From: Vesta saturnalis
Lineage: Eukaryota; Arthropoda; Insecta; Coleoptera; Lampyridae
Direction of reading: 5' to 3'
DNA: 64,000 nucleotides
Assembly: GCA_036346205.1 (NCBI GenBank)
Contig: JARFJB010001946.1
Location: 1,414,501 to 1,478,500 of the forward strand
A model generated the notes under the pieces. That model had not been told where the DNA came from, searched no databases, and saw only the letters and a list, made by a program, of their open reading frames with translations. Position 1 is the first letter of the stretch; each line of letters starts with the position of its first letter. Made by a program: the position numbers and the translations under genes. This document shows, one piece after another, positions 51,764 to 63,862 of this stretch.

Positions 51764-52480
51764 TAGAAACGAAATAGTATGGGACGATTTTGAAGTGAGG
51801 AAATGCTGGCAAGAATATTTCGGAAAACTGTACAGTAGTGAGGAAAGTAAGACTGAAGGGTTAAATAAGGAGAATATAGAAGAAATGATGAATGAAACTG
51901 AGAAGGATGTTGGAATAAATGAGGTAGAGAAAACGGTAGGAAGGTTGAAAACGGCAAGGAGCAGGCGTAGATGAAATCACTGGTGAAATGCTCAAGTATG
52001 GTGGTGCAAAGCTTATACGAAGATTGCGTGAATTATTCAATGTATGCCTTATGTGTGGAAAAGTGCCGAGTGATTGGAAGAGCGCGATCATTGTACCATT
52101 GTATAAGGGTAAGGGGAACAAGAGTGATTGTAAGAACTACAGAGGAATAAGCTTGCTCAGCGTACCTGGTAAAGTATTTCGAAGAATACTGATTGATAGA
52201 GTACGAGAACCTACACAATGTAAGATGTGGGATGTGCAAGGCTTCATGCTAGGGAGAGGATGTGTCGATCAGATGATTGCTCTCCAGCAGGTGACCGAAA
52301 AGTGTTTAAAGGTAAAAAAGAAGTTGTACTGTGCGTTTGCAGATCTGGAGAAAGCATATGACAGAGTGAATAGATAGAAGCTGTGGGAATTATTAAATGA
52401 ATATGGCGTAAATAAAGGTCTAATAGATGGAATAAGGGCAGTACTGATGCTTGTAGGGCAATTAGAATACTTTCATAAAA
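51672..52480 (+). pseudogene. RTE-like reverse transcriptase, N-terminal half
   Basis: It reads 'RKCWQEYFGKLYSSEE' and, after a shift near 51965, 'GVDEITGEMLKYGGAKL', 'PSDWKSAIIVPLYKGKGNK', 'NYRGISLLSVPGKVFRRIL', 'QGFMLGRGCVDQMIALQQ' and 'YCAFADLEKAYDRVNR' (motif A Asp). A TAG at 52375 interrupts. The frame resumes with 'KLWELLNEYGVNKGLI' and then is lost. The Y-x-D-D motif is not present. Confidence 0.8.
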
Positions 52481-52533
52481 ATTTTTATTGAAAACACATA
52501 CAAAGGTATACCGAATTAAATATACATATAGCT

Positions 52534-52535
<2 letters not shown>

Positions 52536-52597
<62 letters not shown>
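52536..52597. repeat. (TA)n microsatellite
   Basis: TA run shortly after the truncated RTE-like element. Confidence 0.97.
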
Positions 52598-52601
<4 letters not shown>

Positions 52602-55600
52602 GTAGATAGTGTATAAGAATTAGTTAGTCTTTTCCATTATTTCTTATTTCCATTAATTATTTCTAATAAACCTGTTTTAGCGAAAAATAAATGCAGTTAA
52701 ATTTAAAAATCTAGTAGATCATATGCAAACAGTAATTAATGGCCAACGCCGACGATAATGCATGAATTCCTAAAATGTGCATCGAAAACAGGTTTCTAGA
52801 AAAATCTGTACATTTTTCTTAAAATTCCAAGTAACTTTTTGCAGGTAAGTGCATTTGTAGGTAGACATTGAATGGTATCTCCATACAGTCATTTATATAC
52901 TTCGTCTATTGCAGTGTGTGAATATCAGTTTCAAGTTTATATATTTAAACTTATTTAAATATTTAAACTACAAGGTAAGTATTTTTGTAAATATTAACTT
53001 ATTTCGCATTTCAGGATACAGAGGATGTGACAGAATTCTGAAATGGTCCCTCAACAAAATTCAAACATTCAATATACAAAAAATGATTGCATTACTTGAT
53101 TGATTAATTGTTAGTACGTGCGACCAAATGGAGTCAAATCTACATATGCACTTGAAAGTAGGTATTTATTACTTTATCTATATATAGTTAATACCTTAAT
53201 TGAGCACACTAGCTTTTGCTACAGAAGAAATGTAACTTTAAATACATTTTGGTTTGATGAGGGACATTGACCATTAATTTAAATTTGTTTTATTGAGTAT
53301 CGTAATGTAACTGCATACCTAGTTATAAAAAACTTTAAAACAGCCGATTACTATAGTTTGTAAGTTTCATAAAAAAGAGAAAAAAGGTATTTCACAACAT
53401 GAACCTTTTGAAATAAGTGTATTTTCCTTTGTTTCTAGTTACTGTTCGGAAAACAATTCCTTTGCTACTGATATAGAAATCCTCCTAGCAACCAAAATAT
53501 GGATTAGAAAATCACGGAGCGATTGAAAAAACAGCAGAATTCAATACCTGTTTCGAGTGTTTCCACCATTTAAAATCATAATAGTTTTATTCGTATATAT
53601 AATCCCTTCTTATTTTTTATGTTAAAGCTTCTTGTTATGTACATAACTACTATAATTTTTCATTTTATAAGTAATAAAGTGTTATTTAACCAAAACTATT
53701 TCACTTTTATAAATTTCTATGTAGCTATGCATTCCCAAATGTCACCATTAAGAAATCTGAATAGAGTAACCAAAGAATATTCTTCTAGTACGGATTATTT
53801 CTAACCATAATATTTACTCTTTGTACACCTTTTGAAGTTGATCATTATATAACAATTATAGTTAACTCTTAACCAGTTTTATAAAATGTACGAAAGATAT
53901 TCTTCTAGCATGAGTTTATATCAACCGTAATGGTTAATCTTTGGATATATTTTACAGTTGATCAAGAAATATCTTTTAAAGTCAACTTATGGACACTTTT
54001 TCTATACCGACTTTTAGATTACATTACATTGTGACATAGTTAACCCAGAGAACAGTTTTAGGTATATATTGTTAACCTTTCATTTAATAGTAGCATAACT
54101 TTCGGTTTGCTTACACTTTTGGTTATGTGGGTCCATCGTATTCGATCTACAGAGCATTTTCTGCTTTCTCTATTCATCTGTGATTCTCTTAGTTTACTTT
54201 ACATAGTCGTTGAATATCCCTTAGCGTACCTTGCAATCTTTACAGGTGTCGTATAAATAATTCACCCACATATGATTAAATACTTCTAGCCCAGAGCTAC
54301 AATTAGCTATGGAAATAATGGATAACTAGAGGATGTTGTCACTTTGCTCTTCGCTGCTTTCCTTATTAACAAAAATAGGATTGCTTAAATATTCTCGCTT
54401 TACAAAAAAAGGTGTTGCTTCAAAACTGAAGATAAATAATGCAATCTCGGATACCAACTTGTTTTTAAGGAACAAATAAACCTTAAAAATAGAAAAGTCA
54501 CAAAAAACTCATGAAAATAACAAGTAAAAAAAATAATGACAACAATGAGTTTTATTACGATACTTAATTTGATTATAAGGATGATCTCTTAAAAACTAAT
54601 GTTAGTAATTCTTAATTAATTGCCTTAAACTCATATGTAAATTAATTAACAATACAAAATACCTGAAGTAATTTCTATACATTTTGGGTGTCACTGGAAC
54701 TTCAGCAGATAAGGACATAATGCTGTCGACACATCACTTTAAATTTTATTGCGCAATTTTAATGGAAGGTCAAATAAACATCAGATTGATATGCTGATAA
54801 TTCCAAATATAATAAATTTGTTTATAAACACTTCGCTATTACATCATCTTGCAAATTTAACATTAAAATAAAATTAAACCCAAAGTAAAATAAGTGGTAA
54901 AAGTATAACTAAAGTTGAGTTGGCACTCAATAAATTAAACAAAGCGAAAATGGCTTCTACATACACGTAGTTCAAGTAATGAATGAAGAACGCTCAAAGT
55001 AACCCTGCGCAATGACCAAAAATTACTCGAGCGCGGAAAGGGATGTGCAGTGAATAATAATTCAAATAATTTATTTATGCAACTAACGCTACACGAAATG
55101 CATTTAAGTTGCCAATACGAACGTACATTTAAACATACATAAAAAGGTTTGTTACAAACTTTTGTCTCGCTTTTGGTTTTGCTACGATGTGCTCTTAACT
55201 GGGACTGCTCATAAGTGACCACTGATAGCTGTGCTGCAATTACGAGGATGGAATTTAAACGGTATTAACTACTGCAGTACTCGTCCATCAAAAGGTTAGA
55301 TTTTTCTATTACGTACTAATAAACATGTATTGCTTAATCTACTTTTGAACCTATCATCGGTTACATGCTGCCTCCCGCAAGGATAACTACAGTATCAACA
55401 CAAAAGTGCCATTAAGTTAATAATATCACAATTTTTTTTAATACATTGTTTTACCTTTATTGCAATTTCGGTGTTATCTTGATAGCCGAATTCATTTAAG
55501 TTTCGTAAAGATTTCACTTGTATAAAACTGTTATCCAATCATTAACTAATATGTTGTGCACTTAATTTAACGAAATTCAGAGTGATTATTACTGAACTTT

Positions 55601-55876
55601 TACATAAAACACTCAGTGTTGTTTTAGCATTTAGCTTCCATCTTTGATATTATCTTTCTTAACTACTGTTTATGCTACCTTGCGCAGTAGCAGTAACCCA
55701 AACCATACATTGTATATACCGGTTGTCAATGTCGTATTATTTATACTATATTTGTTAGCTTTTAAGTACAAGGTTTGTTTTGTTGAGGATGAGAGTGTTC
55801 AAATCATTGATCTCGAATTGGAAAGGGATTAGTCATTCGTATATGCATATTAGCAGATGAACTGAACAAGCTTCTC
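52598..55876. other. 3.3 kb of AT-rich DNA, no gene recognised
   Basis: I see only short chance frames. Two half-similar blocks near 53790-53990 ('gaatattcttctagtacgg...gaagttgatcattatataac' and 'gatattcttctagcatgag...cagttgatcaagaaatatc') suggest an old tandem duplication of about 120 bp. Nothing else is supported. Confidence 0.5.
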
Positions 55877-55878
55877 CG

Positions 55879-55920
<42 letters not shown>
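55877..55920. repeat. (TA)n microsatellite
   Basis: TA run followed by AT-rich text with a short inverted pair 'gtcctttgtcaagaattta' / 'aaattttgacaaaggaac' at about 55986-56028. Confidence 0.95.
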
Positions 55921-55923
<3 letters not shown>

Positions 55924-56097
55924 TCTATTTAGATTTCCAAGTATTCATTAATAAGATATTTTTTAAATAATATTAATTCTTAACTGTCCTTTGTCAAGAA
56001 TTTATTTATATTAAATTTTGACAAAGGAACAAAGGACGTTCAAACGTTGAATTAATTTTACGTTTATTTACACAAGTTTTAAAGAAAATTGTCTTAA

Positions 56098-56202
<105 letters not shown>

Positions 56203-56287
56203 AATTTGTCATTGTTAGGGGGTTTATGCTATGATATTGTGAAACGAAAGGCAAGTTGAAGTGTTACCTTTCTAACGTAAACTATTG

Positions 56288-56336
56288 CGCGTGCGGGTGC
56301 GTGCGCGCGTGCGGGTGTGTGTGCGTGTGCGTGTGC

Positions 56337-56368
<32 letters not shown>

Positions 56369-56478
56369 GTGCATGTGCGTGTGAGTGTGCGTGTGCGAGT
56401 GCGTGTTCGTGCGTATGCTTGTCGTGTGCGTGTGCGTGCGTGTGCGTGCGTATGCTGTGCGTGTGTGCGTGCGTGTGC

Positions 56479-56510
<32 letters not shown>

Positions 56511-56541
56511 GTGCGTGTGCGTGTGCATGTGCGTGTGCTTT
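56288..56541. repeat. (GTGCGT)n-type microsatellite
   Basis: GT/GC alternation with interruptions (gtgcat, gtgagt, gtatgc). Long purine-pyrimidine alternation of this kind can adopt Z-DNA (general knowledge). The His/Ala and Arg/Val frames over it are artefacts. Confidence 0.97.
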
Positions 56542-59006
56542 AACGGTATAAACAGGTGGTAGAACGGGATTACAGATAAAATTGGCCTTTTTGCCCCGAC
56601 TAGTCAGCGTATGGGTGTAGGTCAGATGTTGAAAAATTTTGCACATCCAGAATAGTAAATCGTACGTAAGTCAAAATAGGGGATGAAGACAAAATCAATT
56701 CGGTTAAGGGCGCCAGAATGTTTGGTAGTCAAAATAAGGGTCGTCGTGCCAAAATTACGAGTACATAGCGTGTCTAAACATACAAAAACATACGCCTACC
56801 TATCGCAATCAATTCCAGGTGTGCTGGACAGCAACTCAGCAAACCACCTGAAATAGGGCTTCAAAAGCACTACACGCTTGTCAAATAAAAGCGTGATAAA
56901 CACTCAATAAAGTTACGTTAATACACCTCAGTGTAAATAATTAGACATTAAATAATACTCAAAACAAATAAAAAAAAATAAGCTATAAAATGCACTCTAA
57001 ATGAATTAATACTCAACTAAAAATCAAATAAAACACTAAATATTATCAACGCTATTACTCAATAATAAAAAAAAGAAAAAAACTGTCAATTCGTTACGTT
57101 AAAACTTTACGTTTCTAATTTTCCGGTAAACTTGCAATTTGCAAAAAAAACTTTTATGCAACACAAAAGGGTTTTCACATAATTAAAACACATTCATAAA
57201 ACCTAACAAAGCTATAATAAAATAATAAAAAAAAGGATAAATATAAACATACGATAATCCGTATAAACAAAAAAAAATACACAGGCTTAAAAGGCGACAG
57301 GATGTCTGATCAGAATGCTGCTTTACGCCGGTCTAAATGGTTTAACCTATATATATTTCGTGGATTATATACCCACACTACAATAGGGTCAATTGCCCTT
57401 TAATACTAAAATAAATAACAAAGTGTGAAGGCGGAGCGTCAGAACTATTATTAATTACACTGAACAAATTTAAAAAAACAACAACTTACTTTAACAACAA
57501 CAAAAAAATACGACACCGCTTTCAAACCTTCGTTAACACAAAAAAAAATAGTTCGAAACACACAAAATAATAAATCTTGAAAATATTCAAGAAAAAAAAA
57601 ACACAATAATATATTACCTTAAGGCTAGAATTACACCTCTCCTGTGTTACAACAATGAAAACGACCCAGGTGATCGGCTACTGCTATAACGGAAATGAAA
57701 TCTTCCTGCTCTGGCAAAATGATGAATGAAATGTTGACTATTGTTCTTTTGTACACAAACAATTCCTTAATTGAATCGCGTTAAAATGTTACTGCATAAA
57801 TTAAAAACTTCTTTTAAAATACTAATTTGTGCGCTCAACTGACTTGATAACTGTTATCTTTTAACTGGTTTTATTTCCACTAACAATCCAAAAGGTTAAT
57901 AACTTGATTTAAATAACTATAATTTTATTATATTGTGAAAGTTTCTTTATCTTTAAACACGCTTTGTACTATAAATAAGTGGCACTCAAGAACGTTAATT
58001 TAAAAAAAAAAGAATCCGCAAAAGCAAGAAAAACCAAAGAGCTCACCGAAGCACTAATAAAACACGACGATGTCCTCTAGGTAACTTTACGTAAAATCGA
58101 AATCGGCACTAGGTATAATCCTTTGGTGATGAACAGTTTTAATAAAATCCCTTTACAGGTCTTCTTCAGAAGTAGCTAAACTACCATTACTACAAAAAGT
58201 ACGTTCGTTAAACACCACAAGGTCCAAAATATCAACGTTCTAAACCACCCCTTAAACCGTAACAACAAGCGGCACCGTACTAGTACACGAGAGCGCGATC
58301 AGTTTCAGAATCAAGCAAATTATTACCAAAAATCCATCTTGGAATTTTGAATCCCACCACTCATAAAAAGTCTTATCTAATTTAGTTCCACCAATTAAAA
58401 AAACGGAAGGGGAAGATTTGATATCCCCAACAAAACTTCGTTTCCATCCGTCAGGGCTCGATAGTTTTCAAAATTTTAAAACGTCAGCAGACTTAACGTG
58501 CAAAATATCTCTATGTTTTCCTTAAAGTACGAACAATTAGTCCCACATTCAATCTCTATGACTTAAAACCAACATGCTCACTATTACACTGAACCACTAT
58601 ATCTACTCGTCTTACTATCGCCAACATGACATCATACACACATAAATCTACACTCTTTCTATAATTTTTACAAAACTTTCTATTATATTTTACGGAAATC
58701 AAACGAAATAAACCTTAATTAAACTTATATACAACTATATACAAATAAACGCTACTCAACATTTAATAAACGGGAAATAATAAGGAAAAACAATCTAAAT
58801 TACGGAATAATAATTTCACAAACAAAAAAAAAACTAAAGCTCGCCATACACCTTTCCTAAAGGTCGCTACACGCGTTACACAAATTTATCTATAAAATAA
58901 TTTGACAACACAAAAAAATATATATGTATACGGAATCTAACTAAGTGAATAGAACTACAAACGAAATTACGCAATACGTATACAGGGTGTTCAAAATACC
59001 CTGGCA
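56542..59006. other. 2.5 kb of AT-rich DNA, no gene recognised
   Basis: Many A-runs and no usable frame. A 'tatacagggtgttcaaaata' TIR-like end lies at about 58979-58998, similar to the end at 4904; it contains the small palindrome cagggt...accctg. Confidence 0.5.
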
Positions 59007-59725
59007 GTGCGTGTCCGTACTTAAAATTTCGATCCATTGTCTTATTTTACATTTAATCGTTCAATATTTATGCACAATCTTGGAATACTTTCGATGCGCA
59101 CAAAAACGTGATTTTTAATTATCGCGTAACCTTTAACGCGATTTTAATTTATTGCACAATCTTTTTTATTGTCACCAACTTATTATTTTAATAAGGAAGA
59201 TAATTTCACTTTTTCCCTATTATTCAGTAAATGTTATTTTACTTTACTTCTAATTTTAGGGTAACTTGACTATTACCTTGTAATTCGTGCCTCGGCGACG
59301 AATTACTCTGTTGGTGAATTTCAACCGACTCTGATCGCTTACTTAAGGCGACTGTTTTAAAAACGGCACGTCATTATGACAGCATCTCTCCCTCCACAAA
59401 ACATTTACGTTTCCGCGACGGCCACGTTTATTTAAATACTTTCAAATTAAATATGCAAATAACGTAGTGAAGCAAATTCAATATTTTTATCTTAATATCA
59501 AACACATTCAAATAAAAATAAGCAATAACCATTGCTTTATCTAAAAAAACAAAATAACTAATTAATGTCGCATAACTTTGCGCGCAATTAAAAATTTTCT
59601 AAAGCCGGATATGTGTCGTGCGTAGTGCGTGAGTGGGTGTGTGCGTGTGCGTGTGCGTGTGCGTGTGCGTGAGCGTGTACGTGTGCGTGTGCTTGTACTG
59701 GTGCGTGTCCGTACTTAAAATTTCG
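59007..59725. repeat. 25 bp direct repeat pair enclosing about 670 bp
   Basis: 'gtgcgtgtccgtacttaaaa' plus 'tttcg' occurs at 59007-59031 and identically at 59701-59725. The right copy follows a GTGCGT microsatellite (59635-59690). It could be a target-site duplication around an insertion or a local duplication. Confidence 0.6.
59250..59397 (-). mobile_element. Possible LTR start with polypurine tract (Gypsy-like)
   Basis: On the minus strand a purine run GTGGAGGGAGAGA (59397-59385) is followed directly by TGCTGTCATAATGACG (from 59384), the layout of a 3' LTR start of a Gypsy-type element. No integrase coding precedes it and no second LTR was found, so this is weak. Confidence 0.3.
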
Positions 59726-60240
59726 TATTTCAGCTTGATTTAGTTTCTTCTAGAGCTGATTACATTTTGGGGGACGGATATCAACGATACCTAGCGTGAT
59801 TGAGTAAGTACGCATGACGCATTTGTATTTACAAAATTATATGTTTTGATAGAATGCACAAGATTTACAGGTCCTGTATAACATAATAAAAAAGCGCAAA
59901 GGAACATATTATTTATGTAATATCTGACTATATTACTGGTGTTAGAGGTCTATTAGGAATTAAATTTATAAGAAAAAAAATATGTTTCCACATCAATTTG
60001 TTAACATCCGGAAAGGGTTTACCTTACTAATTGAAGACAATTTTGATACAATCTGATACAAAGCGTAAAAATAGTTAAAAAACCATTTTAGTATGTATAC
60101 ATACAACATATGAAGAATTCGAGTCATTTAATTAGATAATAAAAATGGAAAAATCTCCTAATTATTGTATCAACATAACGATGTTCAATTAAAAGAAATC
60201 GACCGGTGTTCTCAATAATTTGAAAATTTATTGCTATTTG
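59726..60240. other. AT-rich spacer, nothing recognised
   Basis: No coding frame or RNA gene visible. Confidence 0.5.
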
Positions 60241-60530
60241 TGTTCTGAGAAAGAACATTGACACATGCAACACCCGCACCAACAGTGGTATATGTAAACG
60301 TTACTTCTCGGCGGGTTACAACACGATACGACGCCTCACATATAACCTCTAATGTTTCCTTTTCCTCATCTTCAAGATCCAGCATTCCACAAAAGCTTAG
60401 TTATTGGATCAGTAATATGCCCCAAGCCGTTAAAACCCAAAACAACTTCCCAACATCCTTCGACCTCCTCATTTACCCCTGTTGGATATTAGATTCAACC
60501 GGCATCACACAGTACTTTTAGTAACCTCTA
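60241..60530 (+). pseudogene. Possible C-terminal remnant of a CR1/Jockey-like reverse transcriptase
   Basis: The frame 60258-60521 reads 'RRVTTRYDASHITSNVSF', then 'WISNMPQAV' and 'NNFPTSFDLLIYP'. It has the cadence of the terminal domain of these elements (T-T-R-Y...S-F...W-N-x-L/M-P...F-x-x-S-F). It is short and shifted at the end. The call is tentative. Confidence 0.3.
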
Positions 60531-60820
60531 CTACTTTCCCTACACTTGTGGTTCAGCGAAAGATACAAGCTACGGTTGTACACCCTCCATACGCTAATAA
60601 CAGCATTCTGACACTGTTCGCAATCCTAATCCTACCAAATTTTATCCTTGTTCTGTAAGATTATTTAATCCATTGATGTCATTCCATTAATTCCATTGAT
60701 TACCATAGTAATCCGAATAATCTCCTAAACTACGAAGAGGCCTACTGCATTAATACTATCTTGATAAATCGTAAATTAACATTAGATGACCTTTGCAACG
60801 GAATCACCATACTTGCAATA
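60531..60820. other. Short spacer, nothing recognised
   Basis: No feature seen. Confidence 0.4.
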
Positions 60821-61180
60821 TATTTTTATTCCTGTGAATCTTCTTACACCCCTAAGTCAACCCCCAATTATTGCTCCCGCTGTACCCAGAAGGGACTCCT
60901 AGCGGTGGAATGTCCTACCCTCCCCCAAGTGCTCCTGCTGTGGCACTTACCTTCTCCTTGTTCAGTTTTCTCCGTGATAGGCTTGAGCTTATCGCGAAGA
61001 AAATTGACTATGTAGCAAGGGAATTTGTGGACAGGCGATTTTACTAGGATTGGAGTGGTACAACCTTTTAATACTTCCTTCGTCCTATTTCCTTCTACAA
61101 CAGAGCTAAAAATAAGGGCAGTTAAGGCAGCGGGCGTTGAAAACCGTACCCTCATTAGAAACTAAGCTCTTACCGAACAA
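60821..61180 (+). pseudogene. Remnant with a zinc-knuckle-like block (ORF1 of a non-LTR element?)
   Basis: The plus strand reads 'NYCSRCTQKGLLAVEC' and, after a one-base shift, 'PPPKCSCCGTYLLL'. This resembles the paired knuckles (C-x2-C-x4-H-x4-C then C-x2-C) of non-LTR ORF1 proteins, with Leu in place of the His. The surroundings have several stops. Family not determined. Confidence 0.3.
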
Positions 61181-61555
61181 ACACATATAGTCCGTCGTTT
61201 ACCCCTTCACCTTTATTTTCTAAACCACAGACAGGAATTTATCTAAGCCTGGGTTTCTAAAAGAACAAGTTAGTTATTTTTTTACATACGAACGACAGCT
61301 GAAAATGTCTAATAGCAGCTAGACTCAATTTTGGTACATTTGTTTATTATGAAATGGGCGATCGTGTGACAACTCATTATAAAGGTCTACTAACTCTTTT
61401 ATGAATATTCAAATTTCAAATAATCGGCTGGTGGTTTTAACTGGCAAATCATTTTATCTTCACAAAATAAATAAATAAATTATTATATCAAATATTAAAT
61501 AATATATAATTATATAATATTTGACACCAAAATAACAAATACGTAAGTAAAGCAT
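61181..61555. other. Spacer, nothing recognised
   Basis: AT-rich; no gene, RNA or repeat noted. Confidence 0.5.
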
Positions 61556-62132
61556 TAAATAATAATTTTAAAAAGTGTTGAACATGAGCGATTTGTACTT
61601 CTTGACAAAGATCCGGTTTGAGAATCCTTTCGTCACATGATCTAGTTTCTGGCGAACTCTTTGGACTCACTTCAGCAATACGTTCGCATAGTGCAGTTAC
61701 ATCATCTGGTTGGGTTTTGTAAACTTCAGATTTGACGTAACCCCAAAGAGGATAGTCAAGCGATAACAGGTCGGATAATGGAGCTGGCCACTCTATTGTA
61801 CCACGACGACCAATCCATCGCCCAGGCTAAATTGCATTCCAGTAATCTTGTTGAGAGGTGACTTCAAGGAGGTACTCGTGTGAAATTCGGGCAACGATAT
61901 TCCCAATATTATTTTCTAGCATTTGCAAGTATCTAGGTCTATCTTAGTTTTTATCTAAAAATATGTATCCTGCGATATTGCTCCCTTTGCCTGAAATTTA
62001 AAAACTAGCTCCTGAAGATATCTTCGGCACAGAAACGTTAATTAAAAAGACGAACAGCGGCATAGTAATTACCATTGGCCTCACCCAAATTTAAAAGCGC
62101 GTCCACTTTATCTTCTGAAAAGCATGCCATTC
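61556..62132 (-). pseudogene. DUF4817/DDE-type transposase remnant, internally deleted
   Basis: The minus strand starts at 62132 with 'MACFSEDKVDALLNLGEA' and 'NGNYYAAVRLFN', the DUF4817 helix-turn-helix opening common in insect mariner-related elements. It then jumps to the C-terminal part: 'RPRYLQMLENNIGNIVARI', 'GRWIGRRGTIEWPAPLSD' and 'LDYPLWGYVKSEVYKTQPD', the W-I-G-R-x-G and L-D-x-x-L-W-G-Y blocks of the DDE domain. The last acidic position (D in L-D) is present; the first catalytic Asp is within the deletion. Stops interrupt both parts. Confidence 0.7.
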
Positions 62133-62348
62133 TTATAAGCAATAATTTTTTATTATTTGACAAAGCAGATCAACCGCACTAAACATATTAAAAACCGTGA
62201 CATCAGTAATTACCGCCGGTGTAAAGAGCCGAAACCCTTCCCTTTTTTTTAAATTTATTGTGCTATAATTAAACCATTTTACCAAAATTGAGGTAACCAA
62301 TTTGATGCCTTTCGACGTCCCCTCCATTCTGATTCAAGTTAGGTAGTA

Positions 62349-62633
62349 CAGAATTATTTAATAACACCATTGCTACACCCAAAAAATCCAAGTGAACAGT
62401 TGCTTTATGAGGCCCAGATTCGCACAAGGAATCCAATTGAAATATTACTTGGGGTATGGAAACGTCATTTTCCCATTTTAAGTATGAGAACTAGAGTAGC
62501 TCTAGGTACTATCACAACGCATTATTATCGCATGTGCCATTTTACACAACATTGAACAAGATAAAGAAGAATCAGAACCGTTAGTTGATTCTGAAATTGT
62601 GCAACCAGAAGCTGATGAAATCTACCTCACGTA
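62349..62633 (+). pseudogene. PIF/Harbinger nuclease, C-terminal fragment
   Basis: The plus strand reads 'LITPLLHPKNPSEQLLYEA', 'QIRTRNPIEILLGVWKRHF', and after a shift near 62515 'IIACAILHNIEQDKEE', ending at about 62633. This is the Y-N-x-A-H/Q-x-R-T-R-x-x-I-E-x-x-x-G-x-W-K-x-R-F...L-H-N-I end of the Harbinger/HARBI1-type DDE nuclease, which includes the catalytic Glu (N-P-I-E). The rest of the gene is absent. Confidence 0.72.
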
Positions 62634-62682
62634 AACGATGCAGGAAAAGAAATCAATAATAACTCTAGACAAACTACTTTTC

Positions 62683-63862
62683 ACACAGACACATAGACAC
62701 ACAGACACACAGACACACAGACACACAGACACACAGACACACAGACACACAGACACACAGACACAGACACACAGACACAGACACACAGACACACAGACAC
62801 ACAGACACAACACACAGACACACAGACACACAGACACACAGACACACACGACACACAGACACACAGACACACAGACACACAGACACACAGACACACACAG
62901 ACACACAGACACACAGACACACAGACACACAGACACACAGACACACACAGACACACAGACACACAGACACACAGACACACAGACACACACACAGACACAC
63001 ACAGACACACAGACACAGACACAGACACACAGACACAGACACACAGACACACAGACAACGACACAGACACACAGACACACAGACACACAGACACACACAC
63101 AGACACACAGACACAGACACAGACACACAGACACACAGACACGACACACAGACACACAGCACACGACAACGACACAGACACACAGACACACAGCACAGAC
63201 ACACAGACACAGACACAACACAGACACACAGACACACAGACACACAGACACACAGACACACAGACACACAGACACACAGACACACAGCACACACAGACAC
63301 ACAGACACACGACACACGACACACAGACACACAGACACACAGACACACAGACACACAGACACACAGACACACAGACACACAGACACACACAGACACACAG
63401 AAACACACACAACACACACACACAGACACACAGACACACAGACACACAGACACACAGACACACAGACACACAGACACACAGACACACAGACACACAGACA
63501 CACAGACACACAGACACACAGACACACAGACACACAGACACACAGACACACAGACACACAGACACACAGACACACAGACACACAGACACACAGACACACA
63601 GACACACAGACACACAGACACACAGACACACACAGACACACAGACACACAGACACACAGACACACAGACACACAGACACACAGACACGCAGACACAGCAG
63701 ACACGCAGACACCAGACACGCAGACACACAGACACAGCAGACACGCAGACACACAGACACACAGACACACAGACACACAGACACACAGACACACAGACAC
63801 ACAGACACACAGACACACAGACACACAGACACACAGACACACAGACACACAGACACACGACG
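62683..63862. repeat. (ACACAG)n-type microsatellite, 1.2 kb
   Basis: The unit is ACACAG, read as cacagacacacagacacac with an eight-base rhythm in many places. There are slips (acgaca, cagcac, gcagac) concentrated around 63050-63330 and 63690-63740. All long frames over it, on both strands, are artefacts. Confidence 0.98.

Larger units (their letters stand above)
50797..52480 (+). mobile_element. RTE-like non-LTR element, truncated at both ends
   Basis: The plus strand holds the C-terminal half of an APE-type endonuclease and the N-terminal half of a reverse transcriptase of the RTE type. The 5' part with the first catalytic blocks and the 3' part after motif A are absent. The 3' break at about 52470 leads into AT-rich DNA and a (TA)n tract. 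Confidence 0.75.

Noticed and set aside
54935..55222. A 95-codon minus frame that could be a host exon
   Set aside because: No domain, no splice-site support and no conserved pattern visible.
56229..56646. His/Thr/Ala- and Arg/Val-rich frames
   Set aside because: Translations of the GTGCGT microsatellite.
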